This document shows, piece after piece, positions 1 through 10,743 of a stretch of DNA of 64,000 nucleotides. The DNA is from Acholeplasma hippikon. Its GTDB lineage: Bacteria > Bacillota_I > Bacilli_A > Acholeplasmatales > Acholeplasmataceae. Made by a program: the position numbers and the translations under genes. Location of the stretch: positions 310,001 through 374,000 of the forward strand of contig NZ_LR215050.1 of assembly GCF_900660755.1 (NCBI RefSeq), in the 5' to 3' direction. Under the pieces are notes generated by a model. It made no database searches, was not told where the DNA came from, and worked only from the letters and a program-made list of their open reading frames with translations. How positions within the stretch are numbered: position 1 is the stretch's first letter; each line of letters starts with the position of its first letter.

Positions 1-2341
<2,341 letters not shown>

Positions 2342-2345
2342 TTAA

Positions 2346-2372
2346 AAACAGGGAAGCCATACTTCCCTGTTT
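2346..2372 (+). terminator. Hairpin between dnaK and dnaJ (attenuator or processing site)
   Basis: An 11-bp perfect stem (arms 2346-2356 and 2362-2372, core ACAGGGAAG/CTTCCCTGT) with a 5-nt loop follows the dnaK stop. Only a TTT run follows before mixed sequence, so it is a weak terminator at best. It more likely lowers dnaJ relative to dnaK or protects the dnaK 3' end. Confidence 0.6.
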
Positions 2373-2396
2373 ATTCTAAGTTAAGGATGAAAAAGC

Positions 2397-3518
2397 ATGG
2401 CAGAAAAAAGAGATTACTATGAGGTTCTTGGTATTTCCAAGACTGCCTCAGCAGAAGAAATTAAAAAAGCATATCGCGCTTTAGCTAAGAAATATCACCC
2501 TGACGTTTCTAAAGAGCCAGATGCAGAAAAGAAATTTAAAGAAGTTCAAGAAGCTTATGATGTCTTAAATGACCCACAAAAGAAAGCTCAATATGATCAA
2601 TTTGGGCATGCTGGCGCAAATGGAGACCCATTTGGTGGCGCTGGATTTGGTGGATTTAGTGGTGGATTTGGTGGTTTTGAAGATATTATCAATTCATTCT
2701 TTGGTGGTGGTGGACAACGTCAACGTTCTTCAAACGCACGTCAACAAGGTGATGACATTCAAATGCGTATGACAATCGATTTCATGGAAGCAGTCTTAGG
2801 AACTAAAAAACCTGTTGAAGTTGAAATAACAGAAGAATGTGGTCACTGCCATGGAAGTGGAGCGGAAAGTTCTAAAGATGTTGAAACATGTTCTAGATGT
2901 CATGGAAGTGGATATATTAATGTAGACCAAAGAACTATGTTTGGTACAATGCGTACGCAAACAGCATGTCCAACATGTGGCGGCAAAGGTCAAACAATTA
3001 AAAATAAATGTCACGTATGTTCAGGCAACGGACGAGTAAAAACTAAGAAAAAAGTTGATGTTAAGATTCCAGCAGGTGTACAAGATGATATGACATTACG
3101 TGTTCCAGGATATGGTCACGGTGGTACAAAAGGTGCAGAGGCAGGGGACTTATATATTAACTTTAGAGTTAAACCTCATAAACTCTTCAAACGTAATGGT
3201 GCCGATATTGTCTTAGAAGTTCCTATCACTTTTGCACAAGCAGCATTAGGTGATAAGATTGAAGTGCCTACAATTTATGGAAAATCTGAATTATCAATTC
3301 CTCAAGGTATTCAATCTGGTACTGTCTTAAAGATTAAAGATAAAGGTACAAAAGATGTTAGAACTGGTAAACAAGGTGATCAAAATGTTATTATCACAGT
3401 TGAAACACCGAAGAATCTATCATCTGATGAAAAGAAACTTTACGAACAATTAAGAGATCTTGATCAACCAAGAAAGAAATCAGCCTGGGAAAAATTTAAA
3501 GAATTTTTCACAAATTAA
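2397..3518 (+). CDS. dnaJ: Chaperone DnaJ (Hsp40, type A)
   Basis: J-protein that delivers substrates to DnaK and stimulates its ATPase. At 373 residues it is full length. Domains in order: J domain with the HPD tripeptide (KYHPDVS, about residues 33-39); a Gly/Phe-rich region (about 75-110); the zinc domain with four CxxCxGxG repeats ([32 protein letters not shown]), all intact; and the C-terminal substrate-binding domains. The Shine-Dalgarno is AAGGATG about 9 nt upstream. It follows dnaK after 55 nt containing a hairpin. Confidence 0.98.
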   Translation: MAEKRDYYEVLGISKTASAEEIKKAYRALAKKYHPDVSKEPDAEKKFKEVQEAYDVLNDPQKKAQYDQFGHAGANGDPFGGAGFGGFSGGFGGFEDIINSFFGGGGQRQRSSNARQQGDDIQMRMTIDFMEAVLGTKKPVEVEITEECGHCHGSGAESSKDVETCSRCHGSGYINVDQRTMFGTMRTQTACPTCGGKGQTIKNKCHVCSGNGRVKTKKKVDVKIPAGVQDDMTLRVPGYGHGGTKGAEAGDLYINFRVKPHKLFKRNGADIVLEVPITFAQAALGDKIEVPTIYGKSELSIPQGIQSGTVLKIKDKGTKDVRTGKQGDQNVIITVETPKNLSSDEKKLYEQLRDLDQPRKKSAWEKFKEFFTN

Positions 3519-3540
3519 GAGGGTTAACCACCCTCTTTTT
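3517..3540 (+). terminator. Intrinsic terminator after dnaJ
   Basis: The stem AAGAGGGT/ACCCTCTT with a 5-nt loop is followed by TTTTT, immediately after the dnaJ stop. It closes the grpE-dnaK-dnaJ unit. Confidence 0.9.
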
Positions 3541-3574
3541 GTTATATAATAGTTAGTGTATTGGAGGTATGTAT

Positions 3575-4567
3575 ATGATATTAGTTAAACATCATAATGA
3601 AGGGAATTTAGAACCATTTTTCTATTATGCATTAGAAGCGTATGTACTTAATGAATTATTAAAAGGTGATGAGACATACTTCTTTACATGGAGAATTAAA
3701 GGTATTATCTCTGGTAAAAACCAAGTGATTGAAAATGAAATTAACTTTCCATATGTAAAAGAAAATCATATTAGGTTTTTTAGAAGACCAACTGGTGGTG
3801 GGTCTGTATATTCAGATGAAAATAACACGATGTTTACCATTATTACAAAAAGAAGTAAGGAAAATTTCTCATTTAAAACTTATTTAGGCCAAGTTGTAGA
3901 TGCGTTACGCAAGTTAGGTGTACTCGCAGAATTTAGTGGCAGAAACGATATATTAGTTGAAGGTAAAAAAATATCTGGCAATGCATTTTTACAAAATAGA
4001 AATGGCATGTTAATGCATGGCACAATGATGTATGATTTAGATATTGAAACAATGGTTAGAGCATTGAATCCACCGGATGAAAAATTAATTTCAAAAGGTA
4101 TACAATCTGTTCGTTCTAGAGTAGCAAATTTAAAATCATATTTAAATGGGATGTCACACGATGAATTTATTGAATACTTAGAAAAAGAATTATGTGATAC
4201 CGTGTATGAAATTAGTCCGGAAGAAGTAGAAATGCTTAAAGAAAGAGCTAAAATTTATCAAACAGATAAGTTTTTATATCAAGAACAACCACCATTTACT
4301 CAAGTATTGAAAAAAAGATTTAGTTGGGGTGGATTTGAGATGCGTTTAGATGTTAAAGATGGTATAATTGAAAATACTAAATTTATAGGTGACTTCTTTG
4401 ATTTAAAAGATGACCTAGAAATGCTTCAAGAAGCCTTTAAAGGCGTCTCTTATGACTATAAAAGTTTAGTAGAAGTACTTGATAAAGTCGATATTTCAGC
4501 ATATATCTTAAATGCTTCAAATGATGATTTAAAAGAATTACTAAAAGATGCATTTTTAAATGTGTGA
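3575..4567 (+). CDS. lplA: Lipoate--protein ligase
   Basis: Activates lipoate with ATP and transfers it to lipoyl domains (E2 subunits, GcvH). It is a 330-residue protein with the catalytic-domain motif RRPTGGGSVY and KKISGNAFLQ, whose lysine is the conserved ligase lysine, plus the C-terminal accessory domain, so it is the two-domain LplA/LplJ type. The start at 3575 is preferred to the ATG at 3569 because GGAGGT ends only 1 nt before 3569 but 7 nt before 3575. TATAAT at 3545-3550 is a likely -10. It stands alone between terminators and promoters, and the stop is TGA. Confidence 0.93.
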   Translation: MILVKHHNEGNLEPFFYYALEAYVLNELLKGDETYFFTWRIKGIISGKNQVIENEINFPYVKENHIRFFRRPTGGGSVYSDENNTMFTIITKRSKENFSFKTYLGQVVDALRKLGVLAEFSGRNDILVEGKKISGNAFLQNRNGMLMHGTMMYDLDIETMVRALNPPDEKLISKGIQSVRSRVANLKSYLNGMSHDEFIEYLEKELCDTVYEISPEEVEMLKERAKIYQTDKFLYQEQPPFTQVLKKRFSWGGFEMRLDVKDGIIENTKFIGDFFDLKDDLEMLQEAFKGVSYDYKSLVEVLDKVDISAYILNASNDDLKELLKDAFLNV

Positions 4568-4581
4568 TTTTGATAATTTGA

Positions 4582-4610
4582 TTGACTTATTAAAGTATTT
4601 TGTATATAAT
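4582..4610 (+). promoter_or_regulatory. Sigma-A type promoter for DUF177-rpmF
   Basis: TTGACT (4582-4587), a 17-bp spacer and a perfect TATAAT (4605-4610) form one of the best promoter matches in the window. It lies 20 nt upstream of the DUF177 start. Confidence 0.85.
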
Positions 4611-4630
4611 ACATTAGGTTGAGGTGTTTT

Positions 4631-5068
4631 ATGAAAATAATTGTAAAAGAATTAGAACCAGTAACCTCAATAAATCAAGGACTTGATTTAAGTACATTAA
4701 TTCCTAATGCAGAGGATTTAGTTGCATTAAACAATGTACAAGTTGAAGGTAAAATTTATAAAAAACAAGGCGAAGTTAAATTTAACTTAGAAGTTAAAGC
4801 GGAAGTTGTTCAAAAATGTACAATCTCACTCTTACCTGTTACCTATGATTTAGCTTTTGATACAGAATTGACTTTCTCAGAAGATGAAGAAACATATGAC
4901 TACATCTTAGAAGATGAAATCGATTTGGGTCAAGTTATATTTGCTGAAATATTGATAGAAAAAGAACCATTTGTTTATCATGAATCAGCAGATTTAGATA
5001 AGTTTTTGGAACCAGAAAAAACAGGACACCCTGCTTTTGAAGGCTTAAAAAAGAAATATGATGTTTAG
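4631..5068 (+). CDS. YceD/YlbN family (DUF177) protein
   Basis: Small acidic protein (145 aa) of the DUF177 family, which in most bacteria sits directly upstream of rpmF and is linked to 23S rRNA processing. It has an N-terminal beta-rich part with the family's Cys (VVQKCTISLLPV) and an acidic C-terminal half. The start at 4631 has GAGGTG 5-10 nt upstream; a TTG at 4619 lies before the Shine-Dalgarno and is rejected. rpmF follows after 13 nt with its own strong RBS. The family assignment rests on position and pattern together; the molecular function is not visible. Confidence 0.85.
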   Translation: MKIIVKELEPVTSINQGLDLSTLIPNAEDLVALNNVQVEGKIYKKQGEVKFNLEVKAEVVQKCTISLLPVTYDLAFDTELTFSEDEETYDYILEDEIDLGQVIFAEILIEKEPFVYHESADLDKFLEPEKTGHPAFEGLKKKYDV

Positions 5069-5081
5069 GAGGTGAATAGGC

Positions 5082-5273
5082 ATGGGTGCTATATTCAGAA
5101 GACACAGTAAAGGATCTAAAGGTCGTCGTCGTTCTCATATTAAACTAAAAACTCCAGCAATTATTGTTGACCCTCAAACTGGTGAATTTACTTTACCACA
5201 CAGAGTGACTCCAAACAGTGGTTACTACAAAGGTCAATTAGTTTTAGAAAAGAAGAACAAAGAAACTAAGTAA
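5082..5273 (+). CDS. rpmF: 50S ribosomal protein L32
   Basis: Ribosomal protein L32, 63 residues. It has the basic N-terminal half ([14 protein letters not shown]) and the conserved LPHR and GYYKGQLVL segments. The positions that hold two CxxC zinc pairs in C+ forms of L32 read VDPQTGEF and TPNSGYY here, so the protein is a zinc-free C- form. The ribosome-binding site AGGAGGTGA overlaps the upstream stop. An unusual N-terminus, [11 protein letters not shown], replaces the common MAVPKRKTS, but no better start exists. Confidence 0.95.
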   Translation: MGAIFRRHSKGSKGRRRSHIKLKTPAIIVDPQTGEFTLPHRVTPNSGYYKGQLVLEKKNKETK

Positions 5274-5277
5274 TCCT

Positions 5278-5310
5278 AAAGAAAAAGCACGAGGAAGTGC
5301 TTTTTTCTTT
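5278..5310 (+). terminator. Intrinsic terminator after rpmF
   Basis: AAAAAGCAC / GTGCTTTTTT with a 6-nt loop and further A/T pairing outside the core. The U-tract runs up to the TATAAT (5313-5318) of the rsmH promoter. Confidence 0.9.
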
Positions 5311-5335
5311 GGTATAATATGATAGAGGTGTTTTT

Positions 5336-6232
5336 ATGGAACATATTACAGTATTATTAAATGAATCTGTTGAAGCTTTAAACATTAAAGATGGTGGAAT
5401 CTATGTTGATGCAACCCTTGGTGGCGGCGGACACTCAGAGCTCATTTTAAAACAATTAAAAAAGGGTCATTTATATGCATTTGATCAAGACCCATATGCG
5501 CATCAGCGTGCTGGAGAAAGACTCAAAGATTACCCAAATAAAACCTTTATACATGCTAACTTCCAAAAGATGAAAGAAGAATTAAATAAATTAGGTATTT
5601 TTAAAGTTGATGGTATCTTATTTGACCTTGGTTTATCAAGTTTCCAAATAGATGATGAAACAAGAGGTTTTTCATATTTGAAAGATTATAAACTTGATAT
5701 GAGAATGGATACCACAAAAGATTTTAGTGCACATACCGTTGTTAATACCTATTCACAACAAGAACTTGCAGATGTCTTTAGAAAATATGGTGATGAAGTC
5801 AATGCCTGGAAGATTGCTGGTGAAATTGTCAAACAAAGACCGTTAGAAACAACATTTGATATCGTTCGTATCACAGATAGAATTAATCGAAATGTAAAAG
5901 GGCACTCTGCAAAAAGAGTTTTTCAAGCATTACGTATTGAAGTCAATAAAGAATTAGATGTTTTATCAGATGTTTTAGAAGATACATTAGAATTATTAAA
6001 TCCGGGTGGAAGATTGGTTGTGATTACATTCCATTCATTAGAAGATAGAATCACAAAACAATTTATGAAGAAAAATTCTACTTTAGATGTTCCTAAAAAT
6101 GTCGATATTAGAAACTTACCTAAACCACCACTAGTGATGATCAATCGAAAAGCAATCTTACCTAGTGAAGAAGAATTAGAATATAATAAACGTAGTCATT
6201 CAGCTCAACTAAGAATTGCAGAAAGACAATGA
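5336..6232 (+). CDS. rsmH: 16S rRNA (cytosine-1402-N4)-methyltransferase RsmH
   Basis: SAM-dependent methyltransferase (formerly MraW) that makes the N4-methyl of m4Cm1402 in the ribosomal P site. Its 298 residues are near the family norm. The SAM-binding motif DATLGGGGHSELIL lies at about residues 25-38; the family motifs FDLGLSSFQIDD, RGFSY and the C-terminal VVITFHSLEDR are present. GAGGTG lies 7 nt upstream of the ATG, and TATAAT is at 5313. In walled bacteria it leads the division/murein cluster; here no mraZ, ftsL or mur gene follows. The stop is TGA. Confidence 0.96.
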   Translation: MEHITVLLNESVEALNIKDGGIYVDATLGGGGHSELILKQLKKGHLYAFDQDPYAHQRAGERLKDYPNKTFIHANFQKMKEELNKLGIFKVDGILFDLGLSSFQIDDETRGFSYLKDYKLDMRMDTTKDFSAHTVVNTYSQQELADVFRKYGDEVNAWKIAGEIVKQRPLETTFDIVRITDRINRNVKGHSAKRVFQALRIEVNKELDVLSDVLEDTLELLNPGGRLVVITFHSLEDRITKQFMKKNSTLDVPKNVDIRNLPKPPLVMINRKAILPSEEELEYNKRSHSAQLRIAERQ

Positions 6233-6239
6233 TAATAAA

Positions 6240-6273
6240 AAAACCTTTATTCTGTTTAATGAATAAAGGTTTT
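6240..6273. terminator. Bidirectional terminator between rsmH and the minus-strand acyltransferase gene
   Basis: A perfect 13-bp stem (6240-6252 with 6261-6273), 8-nt loop, with A-run and T-run on the two sides. It serves both converging genes. Confidence 0.92.
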
Positions 6274-7042
6274 ATTTTTTATAGTCTGGATCCTTTAAAT
6301 CTGAGTGTTCGTTAAAGTAATCACTCATGATTTGATGAACTTTATCTTTAGTTGCAACATAAGTTTTATTTCTAGTTTCCATTTCAACAACTTCAACTGG
6401 TTCTAAAACGTGAAGGTGTACAAATGGCTTTTTCTTAATTAATTTCATTAATCCTTTAGGTTGTTTATATACATAAACGAAAGGTAGAATTTTAGCATCT
6501 GAATCAGCAGCAAATCTAAATGCTCCACTTAAGAACTTTCTGATGCCTACATGATATGGTTTGATAGATGCCTCAGGCATTACAAGTACAGGTGTGTTCT
6601 TGCTTAATTCTTGTTTTAATTCATCTAAAAAATTAACCATATTTTCTTTTGTCTCAGGAATTGGAATGCCACCTGCTAATCGAAGTAGTTTACCAATAAC
6701 AGGTAAACCAAGGTTAGATTGCAACATGGTTACATAAATTCTTCTAGGAGCAATTGATGTACCTAGCCAAATTGCATCTAAAATATGCATATGATTACAT
6801 ACTAAAATATAACGTCCATTTTTTAAATGTTTTAAATTTTTTCTATTCTTGACCCTTAACCCTCTAAAGATAATACCGTAAATGTAGTAGACAATAATTT
6901 TAACTAATATGACTGTAATGAATGAAAAGAATTTAAATATAGGATTTTGTATAAAAAAATTATAATCCTTTTTTAATTTCACAGGTCTAGCTGGTATTAA
7001 TTTAAAGTCATGTTCTGGTCGGTTGTTTTGATCATTTTCCAT
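6272..7042 (-). CDS. PlsC-like 1-acylglycerol-3-phosphate acyltransferase
   Basis: Membrane-associated acyltransferase of the LPLAT family, likely acylating a lysophospholipid precursor. It has 256 residues. A hydrophobic stretch (IFKFFSFITVILVKIIVYYIYG) precedes the catalytic motif CNHMHILDA (HX4D). Motif III reads PEAS, where PEGT is usual. The start at 7042 is preferred to 7057 because GAGGTT lies about 9 nt upstream of it and the longer form has no RBS. A second PlsC-type gene is at 37555. The exact acyl acceptor cannot be read from the sequence. Confidence 0.85.
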   Translation of the reverse strand: MENDQNNRPEHDFKLIPARPVKLKKDYNFFIQNPIFKFFSFITVILVKIIVYYIYGIIFRGLRVKNRKNLKHLKNGRYILVCNHMHILDAIWLGTSIAPRRIYVTMLQSNLGLPVIGKLLRLAGGIPIPETKENMVNFLDELKQELSKNTPVLVMPEASIKPYHVGIRKFLSGAFRFAADSDAKILPFVYVYKQPKGLMKLIKKKPFVHLHVLEPVEVVEMETRNKTYVATKDKVHQIMSDYFNEHSDLKDPDYKK

Positions 7043-7185
7043 AACTTCTAACCTCATTTGTCACGCTAAGTTGATTATAACATTTTTTTCTTAGAATTTC
7101 ACATAAGATTTAATATAAAACGTATACATTTACTTTAGTAAAAAGTAATTTAAGAAAGCGTGTTATAATTAATTAGGGTGAAATT

Positions 7186-7758
7186 ATGATTTTAGTTTAC
7201 GGAGGCTCTTTTAATCCTCCCACAAAAGCACATTTAGAAATAATCAATTTACTAAATGAGAAACTGAATCCTGAGAAAATAATTATTTTACCAGTTGGAA
7301 ACAAGTATACGTGGAAAAATAATTTAATCTCATTTGAAAAGCGCTTTGACATGCTTCATTTACTCACAAATGAAGTTCGTAATGTTATCGTCTCTGATTT
7401 AGAGAACACAACAACTTTTACAGGGACTTATGATGCATTAAATAAGATAAGCGAAATTTATGAAACCAAAGATATTTATTTTGTTTTTGGAACTGATCAC
7501 CTTGAAACATTACGTCAGTGGATTAACTATGAAGCGTTGTTAAAAACGTATGGATTCGTAATTATTAAACGTAAGAACTATGAAATTGATTTATCGATTT
7601 TTAAGGAATATAATACTAAACACGAAGTGATTTCTTATGATAGTGAAGTATCTTCTACAAAAGTAAGAGAAAACTTAGAAAAATTCAAATCATATATTAC
7701 AAAAGAAGTTTATGAATATATTGTAGCAAATGATTTATATAAGGGAGAAAACTTATGA
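7186..7758 (+). CDS. nadD: Nicotinate-nucleotide adenylyltransferase
   Basis: Transfers AMP to nicotinate mononucleotide, giving deamido-NAD. At 190 residues it has the nucleotidyltransferase signature GGSFNPPTKAH at the N-terminus and the second family motif SSTKVRENL near the C-terminus. A TATAAT (7164-7169) lies 17 nt upstream of the ATG with AGGGTGA between. It overlaps nadE by 4 nt (ATGA), so the last two steps of NAD synthesis are coupled. Confidence 0.95.
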   Translation: MILVYGGSFNPPTKAHLEIINLLNEKLNPEKIIILPVGNKYTWKNNLISFEKRFDMLHLLTNEVRNVIVSDLENTTTFTGTYDALNKISEIYETKDIYFVFGTDHLETLRQWINYEALLKTYGFVIIKRKNYEIDLSIFKEYNTKHEVISYDSEVSSTKVRENLEKFKSYITKEVYEYIVANDLYKGENL

Positions 7759-9605
7759 CATATCAAGGATTTATTAAAGTCGAAATGACTACACCAAAAA
7801 TTACAATTGGCAATCCAAAATTAAATGTTAAACCAATTGTTGAATTACTGAATGCATCAATTTCATCAGTTGTTTTATTTCCTGAATTATCAGTTGCTGG
7901 ATATTCATCAGGAGATTTATTCTTCCAACAAACGTATATTAATCAATCATTAGAGGCCTTAAAAGAAATTATTGAAACAACAACTTTTAAAGGTATTTAT
8001 GTACTTGGTGCACCATTAAAGTTTAATGATGTTTTATACAATACTGCAGTTGTTATTCAGGACAAAAAGATTTTAGGCGTTATACCTAAATGCTTCTTAC
8101 CAAATTCAAAAGAGTTCTATGAAAAACGTTGGTTCCAAAGTGGGCTACAAACAAATTTAGAAGAAGTTAATTTATTAGGTCAAAAAGTTCCATTTGGTAC
8201 CTTATTATTTAAAGATGAAGCAAATGATATTTCATTTGGGGTTGAAGTATGTCAAGACATGTGGGCTATGCATACACCAGGCGATGTCTTAAGTTTAGCT
8301 GGAGCACACTTTATCTTAAATCTATCTGCATCAACTGAAGCAGTAGGAAAACCAGAAGTTAGAAAAAATACAGTATTAGAATCATCTAGAAGACATTTTG
8401 GAGGTTATTTCTATACTTCAAGTGGTGCAACTGAATCATCAACTGATTTAATTTATTCGTCACATAAGATTGCAGCTTCATTAGGTGATTTAATTGCTGA
8501 ATCAGATGTATTAGATGATAAAGAATCACTAGTAGTTGATTTAGACATAGAGGCAATTCGATATCAACGTCGAATTGATTCTACCTTTCGTGACGAGCAA
8601 TTATTTCAGACAAAACAACTTAGAACAATTGCCGTTAAGTTTTATGAAAATAAAGATTATCAACTTTCAAATAAATTAAATACACTTCCTTTTTTACCAG
8701 AGGAAAACAAATTATACGCTTTAAGATTAGCAAATGAACTACAGATCAAAGGTTTAATGAACAAATTCCAAATGATGCCTAACGCAAAGATTGTTGTTGG
8801 TATTTCAGGCGGATTAGATAGTGCACTCGCATTATTAGTTGCTCACCAAACATTTAAGCGTATGAACCGAGATGTTAAAGATATTATTGCAGTAACAATG
8901 CCGTCTAGTATCACATCAACGCATACAAAATCTGATGCTTTAGTCTTAATGAATACATTGGGTGTTACAGCCTTAGAGATTCCAATTAAAACATTAGTAG
9001 ATCAACACTTAAAAGATTTAAATCATGCTGGCAGCGATGATGTCACTTTTGAGAATGCTCAAGCAAGAATTAGAACACTTAATTTAATGAATTTAGCAAA
9101 TCAATATAATGGATTTGTCTTAGGAACAGGTGATATGAGTGAAATTGCATTAGGTTGGATGACATTTAATGGCGATCACATGAGTATGTATAATGTGAAT
9201 GCTGGTTTAACTAAGACATGGGTTCAAGCCTTAGTAAGATATCATAGTGAAACAGCATACACAAATGTGTCTGAGATTTTAAATAATATCTTAGCGCGTC
9301 CAATTTCACCAGAATTAAAAAATAACCAAAGCACAGAAGATTCCATTGGTAAATATGAAATCAACGATTTTATTTTATATCATTTCCTAAACAATGGCGC
9401 TTCAGAATCTAAGTGTGCCTGGTTAGTTAAACAAACATTTGACTTAACTGATAGTGAATCTGAAACATATGCAACAAGATTTTTCAATCGTTTCTACCAA
9501 CAACAGTTTAAACGTCAACCAATGCCAGAAGGGCCAAAAATATTAAAGGTTTCATTGTCTCCAAGAGGAGAATTAAGATTACCTTCAGAAATAAAGAGAA
9601 GATAG
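7755..9605 (+). CDS. nadE: Glutamine-dependent NAD+ synthetase
   Basis: Amidates deamido-NAD to NAD+ using ammonia from glutamine. The 616 residues comprise two domains. The N-terminal nitrilase-type glutaminase has the triad E44 (FPELSV), K112 (PKCFLP) and C166 (EVCQDMW). The C-terminal synthetase has the PP-loop SGGLDS (351-356) and TGDMSEIALGW. Both active sites are intact. The start overlaps the nadD stop (ATGA), with AAGGGAG upstream. Confidence 0.96.
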   Translation: MTYQGFIKVEMTTPKITIGNPKLNVKPIVELLNASISSVVLFPELSVAGYSSGDLFFQQTYINQSLEALKEIIETTTFKGIYVLGAPLKFNDVLYNTAVVIQDKKILGVIPKCFLPNSKEFYEKRWFQSGLQTNLEEVNLLGQKVPFGTLLFKDEANDISFGVEVCQDMWAMHTPGDVLSLAGAHFILNLSASTEAVGKPEVRKNTVLESSRRHFGGYFYTSSGATESSTDLIYSSHKIAASLGDLIAESDVLDDKESLVVDLDIEAIRYQRRIDSTFRDEQLFQTKQLRTIAVKFYENKDYQLSNKLNTLPFLPEENKLYALRLANELQIKGLMNKFQMMPNAKIVVGISGGLDSALALLVAHQTFKRMNRDVKDIIAVTMPSSITSTHTKSDALVLMNTLGVTALEIPIKTLVDQHLKDLNHAGSDDVTFENAQARIRTLNLMNLANQYNGFVLGTGDMSEIALGWMTFNGDHMSMYNVNAGLTKTWVQALVRYHSETAYTNVSEILNNILARPISPELKNNQSTEDSIGKYEINDFILYHFLNNGASESKCAWLVKQTFDLTDSESETYATRFFNRFYQQQFKRQPMPEGPKILKVSLSPRGELRLPSEIKRR

Positions 9606-9609
9606 TAAC

Positions 9610-10743
9610 ATGGAAAAAAAGAAAAAAGTATTTATCGGATTATCAGGTGGTGTTGATTCATCTGTAGCAGCATTACTCCTTTTACAACAAGGATATGATG
9701 TAGAAGCAGTATTTATGCGTAACTGGGACTCAGCAACGAATATGGATTTCAAAGGAAACCCAACATTATATGATGAAACTTGTGAACAAGAAAAAGATTA
9801 TCAAGATGCAAAATTAGTTGCAGATAAATTAGGTATTAAATTACATAAGGTAGATTTTATTCATGAATATTGGGATCGTGTTTTCTCATATTTTATTGAC
9901 GAATATAATAAAAATAGAACACCAAATCCGGATGTTTTATGTAATAACGAAATTAAATTTAAAGCATTTGTAGATTATGCTGAAAAGTTTAATCCTGATT
10001 ATATTGCGATGGGACACTATGCGCAAATTGATCATAGTGGTTCTGAGCCAAAATTATTAAGAGCAGTTGACCAAAATAAGGACCAAACTTATTTCTTAAG
10101 TCAACTTAGAACTGAACAATTAAGAAAAGTTTTATTCCCAATTGGACATTTACCAAAGGAAGAAGTTAGAAGAATTGCTAAAGAAGCTGATTTGGCAACC
10201 GCAACTAAAAAAGATTCAACTGGTATTTGTTTCATTGGTGAAAGACACTTCAATGAATTTTTATCAAATTATCTACCAGCTAAAGAAGGCGATATGCGTC
10301 GCTTAGATGGGACATACATTAAGAAACATTATGGCTTAATGAACTATACTATTGGACAAAGAAAAGGTTTAGGTATTGGTGGAACAGACCAAACAACTGA
10401 TGCATGGTTTGTTGTTGGTAAAGATTTAAAGACAAACACACTATATGTTGAACCAGGATTTGAACATCCATATAGCTATTCTGATAGTGCAATTGTAACT
10501 GAAGTTAAATGGCGCGGAGAAAGAAAAGAAGGCAAGTTTACTGCTAAATTTAGATATCGTCAACCAGACCAAGATGTTATGGTAACTTGGTTAGATGAAA
10601 CAACAATTAGGGTAGATTATCCACAAGGTATTCGTGCAGTTACACCAGGTCAAGTATGTGCAATCTATGATGGCGAAGTTTGTGTTGGATCAGGTTTCAT
10701 TAATGAAGCATTCTATAAGGGAGAAAGACGTCTTTACAGTTAA
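9610..10743 (+). CDS. mnmA: tRNA-specific 2-thiouridylase MnmA
   Basis: Thiolates U34 of Lys, Glu and Gln tRNAs. The 377 residues carry the PP-loop SGGVDSS (about 12-18) and the two catalytic cysteines, C111 (DVLCNNEIKF) and C207 (TGICFIGERHF). It lies 4 nt after nadE, and its stop overlaps the recD2 start (TAATG). The gene appears complete. Its sulfur donor partner (IscS/SufS type) is not in the window. Confidence 0.97.
   Translation: MEKKKKVFIGLSGGVDSSVAALLLLQQGYDVEAVFMRNWDSATNMDFKGNPTLYDETCEQEKDYQDAKLVADKLGIKLHKVDFIHEYWDRVFSYFIDEYNKNRTPNPDVLCNNEIKFKAFVDYAEKFNPDYIAMGHYAQIDHSGSEPKLLRAVDQNKDQTYFLSQLRTEQLRKVLFPIGHLPKEEVRRIAKEADLATATKKDSTGICFIGERHFNEFLSNYLPAKEGDMRRLDGTYIKKHYGLMNYTIGQRKGLGIGGTDQTTDAWFVVGKDLKTNTLYVEPGFEHPYSYSDSAIVTEVKWRGERKEGKFTAKFRYRQPDQDVMVTWLDETTIRVDYPQGIRAVTPGQVCAIYDGEVCVGSGFINEAFYKGERRLYS

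Noticed and set aside
2373-2396. CIRCE heat-shock operator upstream of dnaJ
   Set aside because: No TTAGCACTC-N9-GAGTGCTAA repeat; any CIRCE would be upstream of grpE, outside the window.
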